A DNA stretch of 64,000 nt from the NCBI GenBank assembly GCA_029953675.1, contig JAMWBK010000006.1, positions 2,232,001 to 2,296,000 on the forward strand, given 5' to 3'. Shown in pieces: positions 36,811-48,570 of the stretch. Origin of the DNA: Rhodosorus marinus (taxonomy: Eukaryota > Rhodophyta > Stylonematophyceae > Stylonematales > Stylonemataceae). Position 1 is the first letter of the stretch. The number at the start of each line of letters is the position of its first letter. The position numbers and the translations under genes were made by a program. The notes below the pieces were generated by a model that was given only the letters and a program-made list of their open reading frames with translations, ran no database searches and was not told the origin of the DNA.

Positions 36811-38478
36811 TCAGCCGACGACGGAGCGACAGAGAAAAGCGCAAAGCTCTACAAGTAGAGAGGTTTTTAAGAAACAAAAGCACGACCTCGCCCTCAGAGT
36901 CGCATCTTTTGCTTCGCCGCTCTCACTAGCAGGGTTACGTACCTCTTCGATTATGTCTTGAAGAGCCTCAGGTAGTTGTATGAACTTGGGTACTCGTCGG
37001 CCACGGAGATGCATTACACAGCTTCCCTTTCCTCCAAACCATAAAGGACATCGACCATGCCTGGTCCACAGAGACCGATTTGGGCTTGAATCCAACAAAT
37101 AGTCTGGGGATGAGCGCATTCAGAAGACGTCAATCAGCTACCACTTGTTCAATGAACAAGGGAATGAACTTGTAAACAACCGCTTACCATACTTCTCAAA
37201 GAATGGAAGGACAAAGTTCCCGGTGGTGCTTGGGCTCGGGCTTGGGAGTGGACCCTGAAGAGGGGGTCGTCTCCCCCTGACGAATCCATGCACAAGATCT
37301 ATAGATGCGACTCCTCCAAATTCAGGTGGGAGTACTTCAGCTTTACGCCCAGACTGCACTTTGGATGCCGCAGATTCGATCGTCATCCTTCCATCCTCGA
37401 AGAGGCTCAGCCTAGCAAGCTGGTTGAGCACAGACGCTGCTGATGTGAGCACGTATGAAGTAAGCGTGAAATTGGTGGTCTGTTCGCGTACCTGAAAAGG
37501 ATACTGTACTGGATCAATGCCGTCCTTAACCTGTCCCATGATGTTGACCGATGCTTCGTACGAACTTGAACTTGGATCTTTGTGGAAAATGATTTTCCTC
37601 GAGGCGATCATGGCCTGCATGTGGCATTCGTCTTCGTTCTCGCATAGTCTTGGCTTCTCCACCAACTTCAGTGCCTCCAGACCTTCCAACTTGGTAAGAA
37701 CCAAACCCCGATTAACGTCTACCAGATCGCCCTCGCTGTACCAGAAAACGTCATGACTACCGTTTCCCGCCCGGCGCTCGACAAACTGTCGGAATAATCG
37801 TTCGTTCCATTTGTCTCCTTTGAATCGTCCAGTGACACCTTCAAACACAGACGTAATCAAGTCCATAGCGCCCATGCATTTCCAGATCTGTCCTTGCATA
37901 TGTCCATTTCGGTCTGATCCTCCTCCGCCGACAAGCAGCAAAAGTTCGGGCAACTACAAATTAGTCCCAATCCAATTCGTGGCCGGCGGATTGGAACCGA
38001 TGTGATCTAGTCGGCCAAACGAGGCGTGGATTGCATTGTCAATCAGTCTCGCAACACTTTGGTGTTGATAAGGGCTTAGGAGATCCAGCGGAAGTATAGA
38101 TGATTGTGCGCTCATCCACTGGCTGAACGTACCCGCGCGTCTCAAGTTGCAATTTGATGTATAGCGGCGGTCGTCATCGATCTTCTCCAGAGGAGTAGCA
38201 GCACCTCCTAGAACTCGCGCGTGCAGTGTTGAGAACTCGCGAATCTCATATCACGGATATACAGCTTTAGAAGAGTATGTAGTCAGCAGGACGATGTTGT
38301 TCAATCTAGGCCGCCCACCAGAGCTACGTGGATGTCTGTCTTTATTTTCACAGAGGCAGAATGATTGTTCTCGGCGATATTGATAGGCACTTAACAATGT
38401 TGATTGGATAAGTTCCGGTGTCTTCCAGGTGAAGTTATCGGGGCAGAGGCTCATCGATTTCGCTAGGCATGTGAGCAC
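36811..38478 (-). CDS. unknown protein, probably secreted or lumenal
   Basis: I do not recognise this gene. Open exons on the minus strand run from about 38478 through 38250, 38145 (MRRAGTFSQWMSAQSS) and 37953-37138 (271 codons) to about 36943-37119. They are joined by plausible GT-AG introns. The first exon begins in a hydrophobic run (KICIISVLTCLAKSMSLC) that could be a signal peptide. Potential N-glycosylation sites occur at NFTW, NGSH and NFTL, and cysteines are spread along the chain. A Pro/Ser stretch (PLQGPLPSPSPS) follows the central domain. The true start is not settled: no ATG lies before the hydrophobic run in the same exon. The 3' end is also uncertain because a gtacgt donor follows LQDIIEE. 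Confidence 0.5.
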
Positions 38479-39336
38479 AGAGATGATACATATTTTGACT
38501 CCAGTTCGTATTTTTTGTCTTGTTTGACACGGGCACCTCGTTTCGCAAACGCACGTTGGGTGAACCAGCCGGTTCTAGCTAGCCGGCATGTGGATAGGGT
38601 TTAACGGCCTTTCTTTTATTTGGCTTCGTGCTGATTAAAATCCGTATGATCCATGACCTCCAAGCATTCCGAAAAAGCATTCCATCAACGGACTTGCAGG
38701 ATGCATGAGTTGATTGCGGCTGTTTCAATTTGAGAAACAGACGAGGTTTCAACCAGGACGAATCTCAGAAAGGGTTGAGAACGGCGAGAGGTCGAGACTA
38801 ATGGGGAAGCTACCACTGGCGCTTCCGAGGAAATGGTGAGGATTTATTGTGCCCATCCATTTGTCCCAGAAGTTGGGTACATCTCTGCCTTTGAATTTGT
38901 TCATTTAACAACCCACTTTCGGCTGTGAAGCGGCCCTGAAACCGAATATATTGGGCCAAACGGTGATCCGCCGGGACCAAAGTGTCCAATAAAGACCTTG
39001 CCCGCTGAACAGAATCTCAGTTCTCGCGTATACATGACAACCATGCACAGTTTCCAATCGTTAGAACCTGCCGTGCGTTTTCCTCTGCCCAGATTGCGAA
39101 CCGCCATCGCTCTCGTTCAGACGAAACGTTCCTTGACTATGTCGGTTGTACGTGTCGTCTATAACTATTTTAAGTGCAATATTCTACAGGCTCGTATCAG
39201 ATCTTGAGACATCACCATTCCAGGACAAGGGATGTGCTGTAGCCCACTGCTAAACCCGATTACGGCCAATGCCTCAATAGGTATGAAATTTGTATTCGAG
39301 CAGGGGTGGTTACTCTGGAGCGGATAGTGACGTGAA
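38479..39336. other. intergenic region, nothing recognised
   Basis: About 860 nt between two minus-strand genes. No open frame with support, no repeat noticed. Confidence 0.4.
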
Positions 39337-40217
39337 CTATTCCTGCTCCATGGGAGTATCCCAATACAAGTAGTCTCGCCAGCTCTCATGGAGGTACTTC
39401 GGAGGAAATTTTCGCGATTCAAACTGGAGCTCGTGCATGGTTGGTACGGTCGGCGTTTTCAGGAGTGCCATGTCAGGAATATTTTTGATCATCCTAGAGC
39501 CTTTTCTGCCGTTGCACTTAATACATGCAGAAACGATATTTGACCAGTTGCACTTGCCACCGTCTTTCCTACAGACACAAGCAAACAGATAAGATCAGCA
39601 TGCTGTCGTCAACTAAATAACCGGTTGTGAAGAGCGCACTTGGGAACCACGTGATCAAATGTCAGGTCGGTAGCCTTTTGCCGTTTGCCGCAGTATTGAC
39701 AGCGGAAGTTGTCGCGCAGAAAGACGTTGAATCGTGTGAATGCTGGTATGCTCTTCAACGAGTGCTTGTGATACGATCGCAAGCAGACCACACTTGGGAT
39801 TTCCATTGTGACGGACGGTGATCGAACCTCGTTGTTGTAGGTGGCGACAATGCTCACTCTGTCCAAGTAGAAAGCTTTCACAGCCTCCTGCCAGGGCCAA
39901 ACCGACAACGGTAGATAGGACAGGGGCTGGTAGTCTGCATTCAGAACCAAAACTGGGAACGAACCTCGTTTGGTTGAGGGCACGGGTTCACCACCCCTGC
40001 AATCCACACCAGTATCCACGTCCGTCGAATGGGGACCCCCATACTTCTGCCCCCTCTTCGTGGCTCTCCGTGAACTTCTGTGTGAAGAAGTTGAAGATTT
40101 TGCTTTGGCTCTCTTTCCAGGCTTATGCAAGTCAACAGCCCTCGTTCCCCTTCGATCGGATTCTGCCGCCCTTCCAGCAGAACAAGTAGCACTTAGAAAG
40201 CACAAGTCAACTCTCAT
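39337..40217 (-). CDS. HNH endonuclease-family protein (cyanobacterial/plant type), likely plastid-targeted
   Basis: Two exons, 40217-39622 and 39568-39337, give 275 residues. The core is a recognisable bacterial/plant HNH protein: FPVLVLNADYQPLSYLPLSV, WQEAVKAFYLDRVSIVA, SIPAFTRFNVFLRDNF, the zinc pair in RCQYCG, catalytic DLTFDHVVPK, and after the intron NWSNIVSACIKCNGRKGSR with the second zinc pair. The C terminus HESWRDYLYWDTPMEQE is also typical. The first about 90 residues are Ser/Arg/Lys-rich with few acidic residues, as expected for a plastid transit peptide. The family's substrate is unknown. The intron falls between the HNH histidine and the asparagine. All metal and catalytic residues are intact. 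Confidence 0.85.
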
Positions 40218-41560
40218 ACCTGTTGAAGACCCTACTCACTCATCTCCGATCTCTCAACCTTGCCTAGAGTTCCCTATACCCTACACATCCGCCTCCCCGC
40301 TCAGTCACTCCATTCATCATCGTACCTCACTATACAACTGCCGCTCAACATGAAAACATGAAATACACAACCTGTGCAAATTCGCTCTATTTTTTATTTC
40401 CACAAAACACGGTTTTTCCTTAAGACCGAAATGGCTGAATGTGGAAAAGCATCCTAAGAAAAAGTTGCTTATCTTCATGGGTAGGAAGTAGCCAACTTCT
40501 CTCTTCCATGGTGAACTAATTTCACCTCAGGCCAGGAGAAGAAAGTAAAGAATTAGAATATGCGGATTTATTTTCCATGATACCTTTTTGTAAAGCTCAG
40601 TGGGGGGTACTACGTTTTCCATAAATCAACACAAGTCTTGCGAAATCCTGGTATGGGGGTGAAGAGATTGCTCGGATAATTTTTGTTTCTAGAATCGATG
40701 TTAGAGGGCCTTGTTTCCGTTGTTGTTTTTTTCAAGAAAGGACCGGAATCGTAAAAGCTGGTTTTGATTTAAAGGGGGGTTGTGGTCTTTAGGTCATGCT
40801 GCATGGATATAAATACTTTTGTCCTAGTCCTCTATCAATTTTGAAATTATAAGAGAAAAGGTTTCTTCTCAGTCAAAAATAACCCCTGAAGATTTTGATA
40901 AAATAACCTTCCAATCTAAACAGAATCTCCTAAGGGGCTCTATAATTCTGAAACATATACTTTAACGATTCACCCCTTTTTTACCGCTTTTCATGCTCAA
41001 AGACCCTTAAAAACGCGATTTGTTGTTGTTGTTTTTTCAAAATAAAAATTATCTTTTTCTAATCGAAAACGAGCTCATCTTTAACTCTCTCGAATTTCGA
41101 CGAGCTGAAGAATCTGATTCACCAAGTTTAATTGGACGACAGATGGCATGGGACAAGTTTCTCACCATATATATATTCATGAATATTAATTTTTTCTTTT
41201 CTGGTTTGCTGTTGACTCCCTAAAATAACAGATTTAGTTGATTGTTACTCAACCGAGTATTGACCAAAAAAAACTAGTTTTCAATTTGTTTCTAAGAAAG
41301 ACAATTTGATACTAATAATAGATTCTACCGTATCTCAAGAACGCGTGTAGTTATATTATTGGATTTACCTTAGGAAGTCAATGAATTATTATGTGATTTA
41401 AGTATGCACTTTTTTGCGAAGTGCGTATGGATGAGCTAATGGTTTTGGAAGGGTAGAACATATGGACGAGCAGCGGAAAAAGTCAGTAATGAGGCTACAC
41501 TCAGACAGTGTTCGGAAGAAGAGGGTCCCGGGAACAGCGTCTTTGGTATTCGAATTTTCT
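40218..41560. other. AT-rich intergenic region
   Basis: About 1.3 kb with no supported gene. Strongly AT-rich from 40380 to 41400. Confidence 0.5.
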
Positions 41561-41569
41561 TCGCGGCAC

Positions 41570-41840
41570 ACAGAGTACCCCAACAAAACCGCTGGCTTCA
41601 TCCATAAAGACCAAGCGTTACCCCTCCTCCTTCACCCAGATGGTGGGCAAGCGTCCATATACAAGAGAGTTGTATTTCACCCGCCGTGTTGCTTTTCCTC
41701 AGGTTTCCCGTAAGGATTTTACTCTTTGCCTTTCCCGATATACACGGCTCGCACCCGGGGTCCTGGGAGCTTCCCCTTGCAAAGTCCACCCCTCCATGCG
41801 CAGTCTGGCGATGTCTCTTGGCGGGAATGTCCAAACCTCC
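41570..41840 (-). pseudogene. degenerate copia-type pre-integrase/integrase fragment
   Basis: On the minus strand the string CEPCISGKAKSK (41721-41753) matches the CxxCxxGK signature of the GAG-pre-integrase zinc region of Ty1/copia polyproteins. About 110 nt on, in another frame, VFMDEASGFVGVL (41573-41613) matches the integrase core around its first catalytic Asp. Frame changes between the two show that the copy is dead. No LTRs were identified. Confidence 0.5.
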
Positions 41841-41999
41841 TATGTCGGTCGTGCTTCTTTATTTGTATACTTCTCGGGCGAAATATTACCCCCACACTCC
41901 AGCCGTTCCAACCAACGGGCCCTCCCGACTAAGAGAATCCTGGCACTCTTCGACCTCATCCGGTTGCCCTAGTTGCGAGATTCGGGAGCTCGATTTCCG

Positions 42000-42440
42000 G
42001 GAGGACCCATGAGTTGGAGAAGGCGGTGCTCTATTGGAGCCCATGAGATGACGGGTAAAACAAAGAATGGGACGCAAAGGCAGTTTTGGGTACGTCCGCC
42101 TCAGCAATCCCGACCTGGTGATACCTGGATTTGAGATCGATTTTTTTTGAGATAACGCGAGCTTCTCCCGGGTCGTCACAGATCGTCTATCTCCGGCAGC
42201 GGTTACAGCAGAGGTCACATCATCAGATTCAGAGCCCAGTTGTCTACGAAGAGCCTCAGTCCTTTCCCCCCCCCCACTTCGGCCTTCTTGCTTCTTGTTC
42301 ACAAACAATGCCGGTGCTCCCGAGGAGCCATCTGACGGCTGTACGTAGAGCATCAGCTCTTCCAGTGGCCTCCTCAGCTCCCTGCGTGGAACCAGAGACA
42401 ACCGGTATGAGCTGAAGAAAACGGGTCGCATTTCCCATGT
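42000..42440 (-). pseudogene. degenerate Ty3/gypsy-type reverse transcriptase fragment
   Basis: Minus-strand frames carry, in the right order but in different phases, a GAPALFVNKK-type block (near 42290-42320), LRLFVDNWALN (42225-42252), PLPEIDDL, and YHQVGIAEADVPKTAF (42073-42123). This is the fingers/palm entry region of gypsy-type reverse transcriptase, ending before the active-site motif. Frameshifts and stops lie between the blocks, so it is non-functional. Confidence 0.75.
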
Positions 42441-42479
42441 CAATTTCTGCACCTACTGGTTGCCTGGGTGGAAGCCCCC

Positions 42480-43019
42480 TAAGCTCCTAGCGCCCACAGG
42501 ATCCAACCACTTGTGGTCAGTGTTCTGACTAGCATCTTTGCGCCGAAGCACGACGTCGCCACCGGAAGCCTTCTCGCCTCCGTCGGCTTTGCATCGACGT
42601 CATAGCGACATCTCGCATACTTAAAAAGGGGGAAGGGAGGTCTAGGCGCTAGGCACAAGCACTTCCACAACGTACACCAACCCACCAAAAACCAATCTCC
42701 TCGACGACTAGAATAGTAATTGCCAACAACGAATCTCACTGCTGGCCCTACTGAGAGCCCGAGACTGCGCTTTTCATGGACATCCCTTCAAAGCAATATG
42801 CAGATCCTCGAATGTAGCTCCGGCGACATCATCTGCTTTCACTGCCAGAATCCAGACCAGAAACCTCACTATCAAACCACCAGCAAAACTCAATCCTATC
42901 CAATCTCCAACCAAACAAATGTCACTGCCATGCTACTCAGCGAACGAGACAGGATACCGTCCCTGAAACCCGAAAATCCATCCATTCATTCCTTCGCCCT
43001 CTCTCTCCGCTTATTCTTC
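42480..43019. other. intergenic region next to retroelement fragments
   Basis: Nothing recognised beyond the retroelement pieces. The minus strand has an open frame at 42479-42739 without a domain. Confidence 0.4.
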
Positions 43020-43740
43020 ATCAGATCAGTGCACCCTTCTTCACCCTCAAAAGCATTGCAAACACCCCACTCACCCCCCCTGCAAAAACCACTTCCAATA
43101 TGCACTAAATCCGGAAAACACTTTATTGGATTAAAGTAATTTGTAAACATTTTTTTTGGTTCGATGGCGAAAGCAAAAAGAGGAGGATTGGTTTTACTTC
43201 TATGAGAACGCTTTTGGGGAACAAGGTGAATGTCATCATCCTATCTCTATATCTCTCCACTTCATCTTCATCACACCAGAGCATTCTTCTACATCCCCAA
43301 AAGCATTGCAAATACCACCTCACTCACCAAACTCGAAAAGTCTCTTCCAATGTGCAACAATCCCCGGGGCCGTTTATTGTATTGAAGTAAGAAGTACATT
43401 TCTTAGGCGATTAAGAGCAAAAGAGGAGGATTAGTTTCGGTTTTGTGCGAAGGCTTTTGGGGAACAAGGTGAATGTCATTATCGTCTCTCTCTCTCTCTT
43501 TATCCACTTCAATCTTCATTAGACCAGAATATCCTTTTCACCCCACGCCCCAAAAAGCATTGCAAACACTACCTCACTCATCCAGCAGCTCGAAGCTCAT
43601 CGAATATCCAACAATCCCGGAGCTGTTTATTGTATTGAAGTAGTATTAAGTACATTTTTTTTGGAGATGAAGACAAAAGAGGATTTGCTTCGGTTTCGTG
43701 AAGAAAGCTTTTGAGGAACAAGGTGAAGAGGAAGCTTCTG
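43020..43740. repeat. tandem repeat, about 250 bp unit, three diverged copies
   Basis: The landmark aagcattgcaaa occurs at 43051, 43301 and 43555. Each copy also carries a c-ttccaat-tgca-caatccc-like block, a tttattg-attgaagta block, a run of T with a-gaaaaagagga, and ttttggggaacaaggtgaatgtcat. Copies 2 and 3 are separated by a (TC)n run at 43485-43500. The array ends about 400 nt before the importin start. Confidence 0.8.
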
Positions 43741-44142
43741 CTTCCTTTGTGGGGGAAGACGAGGAAGGTGGAATTGGGTATGGACTGCGTTTGGAAGGCT
43801 TGAGAAAGGAAGAGGAAGACTTTTGAAGGTTTGGGTTGAGCGATGATTTGGAGTTTAGAGGTTTCCTTAAGGTGAAGGAAGAGGATGGTTGAAGTGGTAG
43901 GGAAGAGAGACTATGGATTGAAACCTGGGCTTTTCTTCGGGGGTTTGTGAGGAAGGATTTTACAAGTTTGAGAAGACTTGGTATGGAATTTGGAGTTTAG
44001 GTTTTTTCGTGAAAGCGATAGGGTTGAAGAGGTTAGCAGAGAGCTTCGGTTGAGAAGATGGGTGTTTAGATATGGGATTGAGGATGTTGTGAAGTTCTGG
44101 TTCGTTTCAGTTTGTTGTTGTGGGTTTTGGGGTGAGGAGGCC

Positions 44143-47100
44143 ATGGGAGACGTTGGGGTAGAACCGACAGGACCGTGGCTGAACGGGGGTGGAGGGGAGA
44201 GATATGCGTGTTTTGTTGGTGAAGATATTGACTTGAAGGGGATATTGGGAAGCGTGCTCAGCGTTGATGATAGGTTGCGATGGAAAGCGGAAGTTGAGTT
44301 GGAGAAAGCCAAGTCGCAAAGTCCGAAAACGTTTTTGTGTGATCTTGGGAAGGTTTTTGCTGACAAGTCAGCTAATCCGGATACTCGCAGGTTAGCTGGG
44401 ATTATTCTCAAGAACTCCTTAACAGGTTGTGTTGGGGACTTTGTCAATACAACGTGCTTTCAGGGGCTGGTGGAGAACATATTTTCCGTATTGCACAGTG
44501 ATATTCAGCCTGTCAGAAGATGCGCTTCTCAGCTGGCCGCAGAGTTGGCTTCATATGAGATACATAGCGGACTAGCGAGGGATACTTTATCGCTGTTGAT
44601 TTCTAGCGCTGCTTCAGACCAGCTGAGCCCCACACTTGTCGAGGTATGGGAAGATGGAAGCCACCGCTTGTCGAAGGAGTCGGCAATTTGAAACGCTTAC
44701 GGAAAAATCTATCGTTCGATATGGCCAGGCCTGCCTGGAGGCAATTGGATTTATCAGCGAGGAGCTGATATCGAAGCACGGCAAGACTACACCTATACTG
44801 CTGGATCAAACGCTTCCGATTCTTGAGGTAGTCGTTGGCAGGTAAACTACATGCTCGATTTCACAAGCCGTTTTCCCTTGCACGGCCGGACACTGATGAG
44901 AAATTCTCCTGCTTCCCATACGGAATTTGGGAAAACCGGCAAACGTTTGATAGAATACGAAACGCTCCGACATGGGAGGTGCAACTGAAGGCGAGCAATA
45001 CGCTCTTCTTCCTGCTGGATTTTCTCTCCGGACCTCTTGGGAACAGAGAGAGGTTGACGGAGATCATGGAGATTTTGTTCACTTTGGCGGATTCAAGAAA
45101 TATGGAGGTTCGATTGTCGGCTTTCCACTGTCTTGTTTATGTAAGTACTAGGCACTGAACACGGGATGGTCTCGCTTGTTGGAGCGGTATGGCTTGTCCA
45201 AACGCCTGGATAGAGAGCTCATGTGGATGACCGCAAACTGATAAGGATCGAGCGTAGCTAGACGGTTAGAGTGGTTGACCTGAGTTGTAGGTCAGCATAG
45301 TTGGATGAGCTTTCCCAGTCTGATCGCGATGGTGGTTCTTCTCATTGGTACGCTGTTTGCAGCTGGCTGGATCGATTTACACAGAGCTGTCTCCGTTTAT
45401 TGAGAGGATTTTTGCGAAAGCAGAGCGTGCGATTTTATATGACGAGGAACCGCCTGCCCTACAGGCGCTAGAATTCTGGAGCACTTTGGCGAGCGTGGAG
45501 ATTGATAACCTGGAGAATGTGAGTGCTTCAGCAAGCGACTTTGGCAACAGAAAAGCTCTTCTTCTGAACCTGCATTCGTTCCGCATGTTCTAGTTGGCTT
45601 CTGAGGAGGGAAGCTACGTGCTAACCCACGGAAAGTTCGAATCCTTGATTGCACCGGTCGCCAAACGGCTGTGCTATGTTTTGTTGAACTGCTTAATGCG
45701 ACAAGAAGAGTATCAGGTACGTTCCCAACCACTGGAAAGTTTCAGAACGCAGTCTCCGGAGCGGTTCTGGTCTAAGGATACTCTTTCTCTCCTTGGTTGC
45801 AGGATGAAGACACATGGAATAAGGCTGCTGCCGCGCGAGTATGTCTTGGCTTACTCTCCCGGGTTGCGCCGAGCACTGTGATTGAATATGTGGCACCGTT
45901 TATATCGGAGAACGTGATGGATGAGAATAGCTGGAGGAGGCGCGAGGCATCCACAATGGCTTTGGGGATTATCGCTGTTGATGCAATGCCAGCCGTGCTT
46001 GAGGATATCGTGAATGAGGTACGTACGGAAACGGTGTAGCGTTTCCGCTGCATGAAGATGGAACAGTTAGCTGAGGCTGAACTTTTCCATTCTTTCGCTA
46101 CATCGTCAATGTCTTTGCCGAAAAGAGTTTGCCGTTTTTACTGATGGGCCTCCTACACGACGAGTGTCTTGCTGTTAGGGAGACAACTGCTCTGACTTTG
46201 TCCAAGATTTGTAAAGTTTCGAAAGCGGCCTGCACATCGTACGAGGGTTTTCTCCATATGTCTTGCTTGCTTTACCAGGGGATGCGTTGGTCTTAAGACT
46301 TTCATGCTTCTGCGCTCTCATTTGCTCAATGTTAAGGTACTTCTCTGAGCTAGCTCAAAATCTATCCACTGCCTTGCGTGATGATGAGTCTGTAGCAAAG
46401 CACGCCTGCAGAGGGTTGTACAATCTAGCGGACTTTTACAGATTTGCGGACGGGGTGACAGAATCTGAGCTTGCATCTCTCGCTCAGGTGTTCAAACCAC
46501 TCATGATGGAGCTGTTTAGTTTGGCCGATCGCTCGTCCGTGGAACGAGAAGGTTTGAAGGGACTTGCTTTTCGCTCGATTGGAAACTATGTTGATTGTGC
46601 TCCAGAGAGTTGTCTGCCGATCGTCAGCGAAGTTGCCACTGCGCTCCTGGAGCGACTGCTTGTGTTGAGGAAGGACCGCCCGCTCTCGCCGAACGAGAGG
46701 GCAGGTATTATCTACGCTCAAGGCATATTGATGGTATCACTCACTCGATATTTGAGCAGGGTGAATCCGGGCAACACGGGGCTGGTATTCAAAGCCAAGG
46801 ATCGAGCCCTGGAATTTATCATTCATAACTCCGATGATACGTTGACCGAAAAAGCTTTGAAATTGTTGGCGGTAATCGAGAAGAACCTCAAAGCTGATGC
46901 GAACGGTATCAGTGAACAAATCGCTCCAACTGTGCTCGCACTTATCAACACCGGCAGAAATGGTTCGGTACGGGTTCGCTTCATGAGGGCCTTGGCAGGG
47001 GACTAATCTACCACCGCTATTGGTTGTTCACAGAGCTCACCCTGGTCAACTTCCGCTCTTTCGCATTCTCCGATTTTCCAGATTGCGGCAGGAACAATGT

Positions 47101-47909
47101 GTGCCGCCGTTGACGCTATTATCGAACTTGTGCGCTCTGCGGGGAACGGCTTCGAGGCCTACCTACCGACTACCGTTCAGACAATACAGGAGCTTCTGTC
47201 CCATCCAGAAGCAGTCTGGTAAGTCGGGTAGCAGCTTTGTGTGTTCGGAAATTGCTTGGTCACATTGGCGTTGACGCCTATGCAAACGCAAAGTTGAATT
47301 CACACGCTATGTCTTCCCCTTAACTAGGAGGTTTGGGCCTTGTCTGTTGACTTCGTTGGGTGAACTATCGCTTGCCCTGGGTGATGGGTTTCAGCCTTAC
47401 GTTGACTCGTCCTTAGTGGTCATGCAAGAAGCGGCCAAGATATCATTAAGCGGGGAAGGTGTTGACCAGAGCCTCGTATCAGAGGAACAAGTTTTGGAGG
47501 TAGGCTAGAAGTCAGAAATAGACTCGACCAAGCGCAGCGAAAGATATTGAAGAAGCGATTCCCATCATACCAGATTCGTCGAAGCATACTGCACTCGACT
47601 TCTTGTATTCTGCGGAGCTCTGCGGGCAACGGTCAGCGAACCTTAGCGGTTCAAAAGTTGAGCTGGGTGCTTGCGATTTGCGAGAACGTTAGCGCGGACG
47701 ATTCTGCGCGAAAACTTAACCCATACCTCGCTGACACTCTGGTTGGATTGGCGATCACTGTGGTGGTGGAAATGATGTCCGTTGAAGCGAAGGGCCAAGT
47801 GCAGGAGTGGATTAAGAAATTGCTCGAAAAGGGAGTTTCGAGCACCAACCCTGAGATCAAGTCATTGGCTGGGAAGGCGGCTGTTGAAATTGGTTTTCAT
47901 GCAAGTTGA
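44143..47909 (+). CDS. KPNB1: importin subunit beta-1 (karyopherin beta)
   Basis: Importin beta carries NLS cargo, directly or through importin alpha, through the nuclear pore and is released by Ran-GTP. Start ATG at 44143. HEAT-repeat helices are spread over about ten exons. Recognisable pieces are RWKAEVELEKAKSQSPKTFL and RRLAGIILKNSL (the N-terminal Ran-binding repeats), LTDSRNMEVRLSAFHCLVY-like, ALQALEFWSTLA, DTWNKAAAARVCLGLLSRV, SWRRREASTMALGIIAVDAM, CLAVRETTALTLSKICKV, ESVAKHACRGLYNLADFY, GTMCAAVDAIIELVRSAGNG, GDGFQPYVDSSLVVMQEAA, and the C-terminal RRSILHSTSCILRSS and KSLAGKAAVEIGFHAS. The acidic alpha-binding loop is not obvious. One intron (45141-45361) is about 220 nt, far longer than the rest. 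Confidence 0.9.
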
Positions 47910-48362
47910 AAATGCTTGAAGAATTGTGCATATGTCGTTAACTGCTTTCGCACTGGTGGAGTGCATGCTGCAGAAACGCGATTACGAAGGCTTCCTTGTA
48001 GGAACGTCGAGATATGAACTAGAGGGGAAATATTTATGTTAAAGCTATGAGTAGGAAACTTAAAGAACTGTGAAGGAGCGAGTTACACGCTAGGTAACAG
48101 CACTAGTTTTCCTAGCCACCAAGAAACACCAAGAATCTTGCTGTAAATGGACTAGCCTGCTTCCAAGAGGGCGCGACCGCGAAGGTTGTCGTCGCTCTCC
48201 GAGCCACAACTGAGCCGATTCTTAAGCTGGGAGTAGTGGCCCAATAGTTCCTGAAAAGCGAGCTCGAAGAACGCGAGCGAGTCCTGCTCATTTTCCTGTG
48301 GAGAGCCTACGGGTCGCAATCGGCCCCATCCAGGTGGTGATCAACACATCCTCCAAAAGACG
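47910..48362. other. intergenic region after importin
   Basis: About 450 nt, no gene or repeat noticed. Probably includes the importin 3' UTR. Confidence 0.4.
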
Positions 48363-48570
48363 AAAACAACAGGTGCATTCCTAGTACAGTTTGATTCGTA
48401 CTACCACACACTAAGAAACGCGGACATCATCCAAATTCCACGAAAAAAGAATCGCTTGCGCACTCTGAAACAACAAGTGCATTCCTAGTACAGTTTGATT
48501 CGTACTATCACACACTCAGAAACGCGGGCATCAGCCAAATTCCGCAAAAAAAGAATCGCTTGCGTACTCT
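48363..48570. repeat. 104-bp tandem duplication abutting tRNA-His
   Basis: Two copies at 48363-48466 and 48467-48570, with gtgcattcctagtacagttt at 48373 and 48477. They are about 90% identical. Each copy ends with the last 9-10 nt of the tRNA 3' end preceded by a poly-A run, so copy 1 carries a truncated tRNA end plus the tRNA terminator. Confidence 0.85.
48545..48551 (-). terminator. Pol III terminator of tRNA-His
   Basis: A run of seven A on the plus strand (T on the tRNA strand) lies about 10 nt past the tRNA 3' end. Confidence 0.7.

Noticed and set aside
41508-41972. 154-codon plus-strand open frame
   Set aside because: It lies opposite the copia-like integrase fragment, whose minus-strand motifs explain the region better.
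42131-42415. 94-codon plus-strand frame
   Set aside because: Shadow of the minus-strand reverse transcriptase relic.
43485-43500. possible CRISPR-like or phage array in the 43 kb tandem repeats
   Set aside because: Units are 250 bp, diverged and without spacers; it is a simple eukaryotic tandem repeat with a (TC)n run.
45260-45320. tRNA-like string (gctagacggttagagtggttgacc) inside an importin intron
   Set aside because: No T arm with a ttcga loop and no closing acceptor stem could be found.
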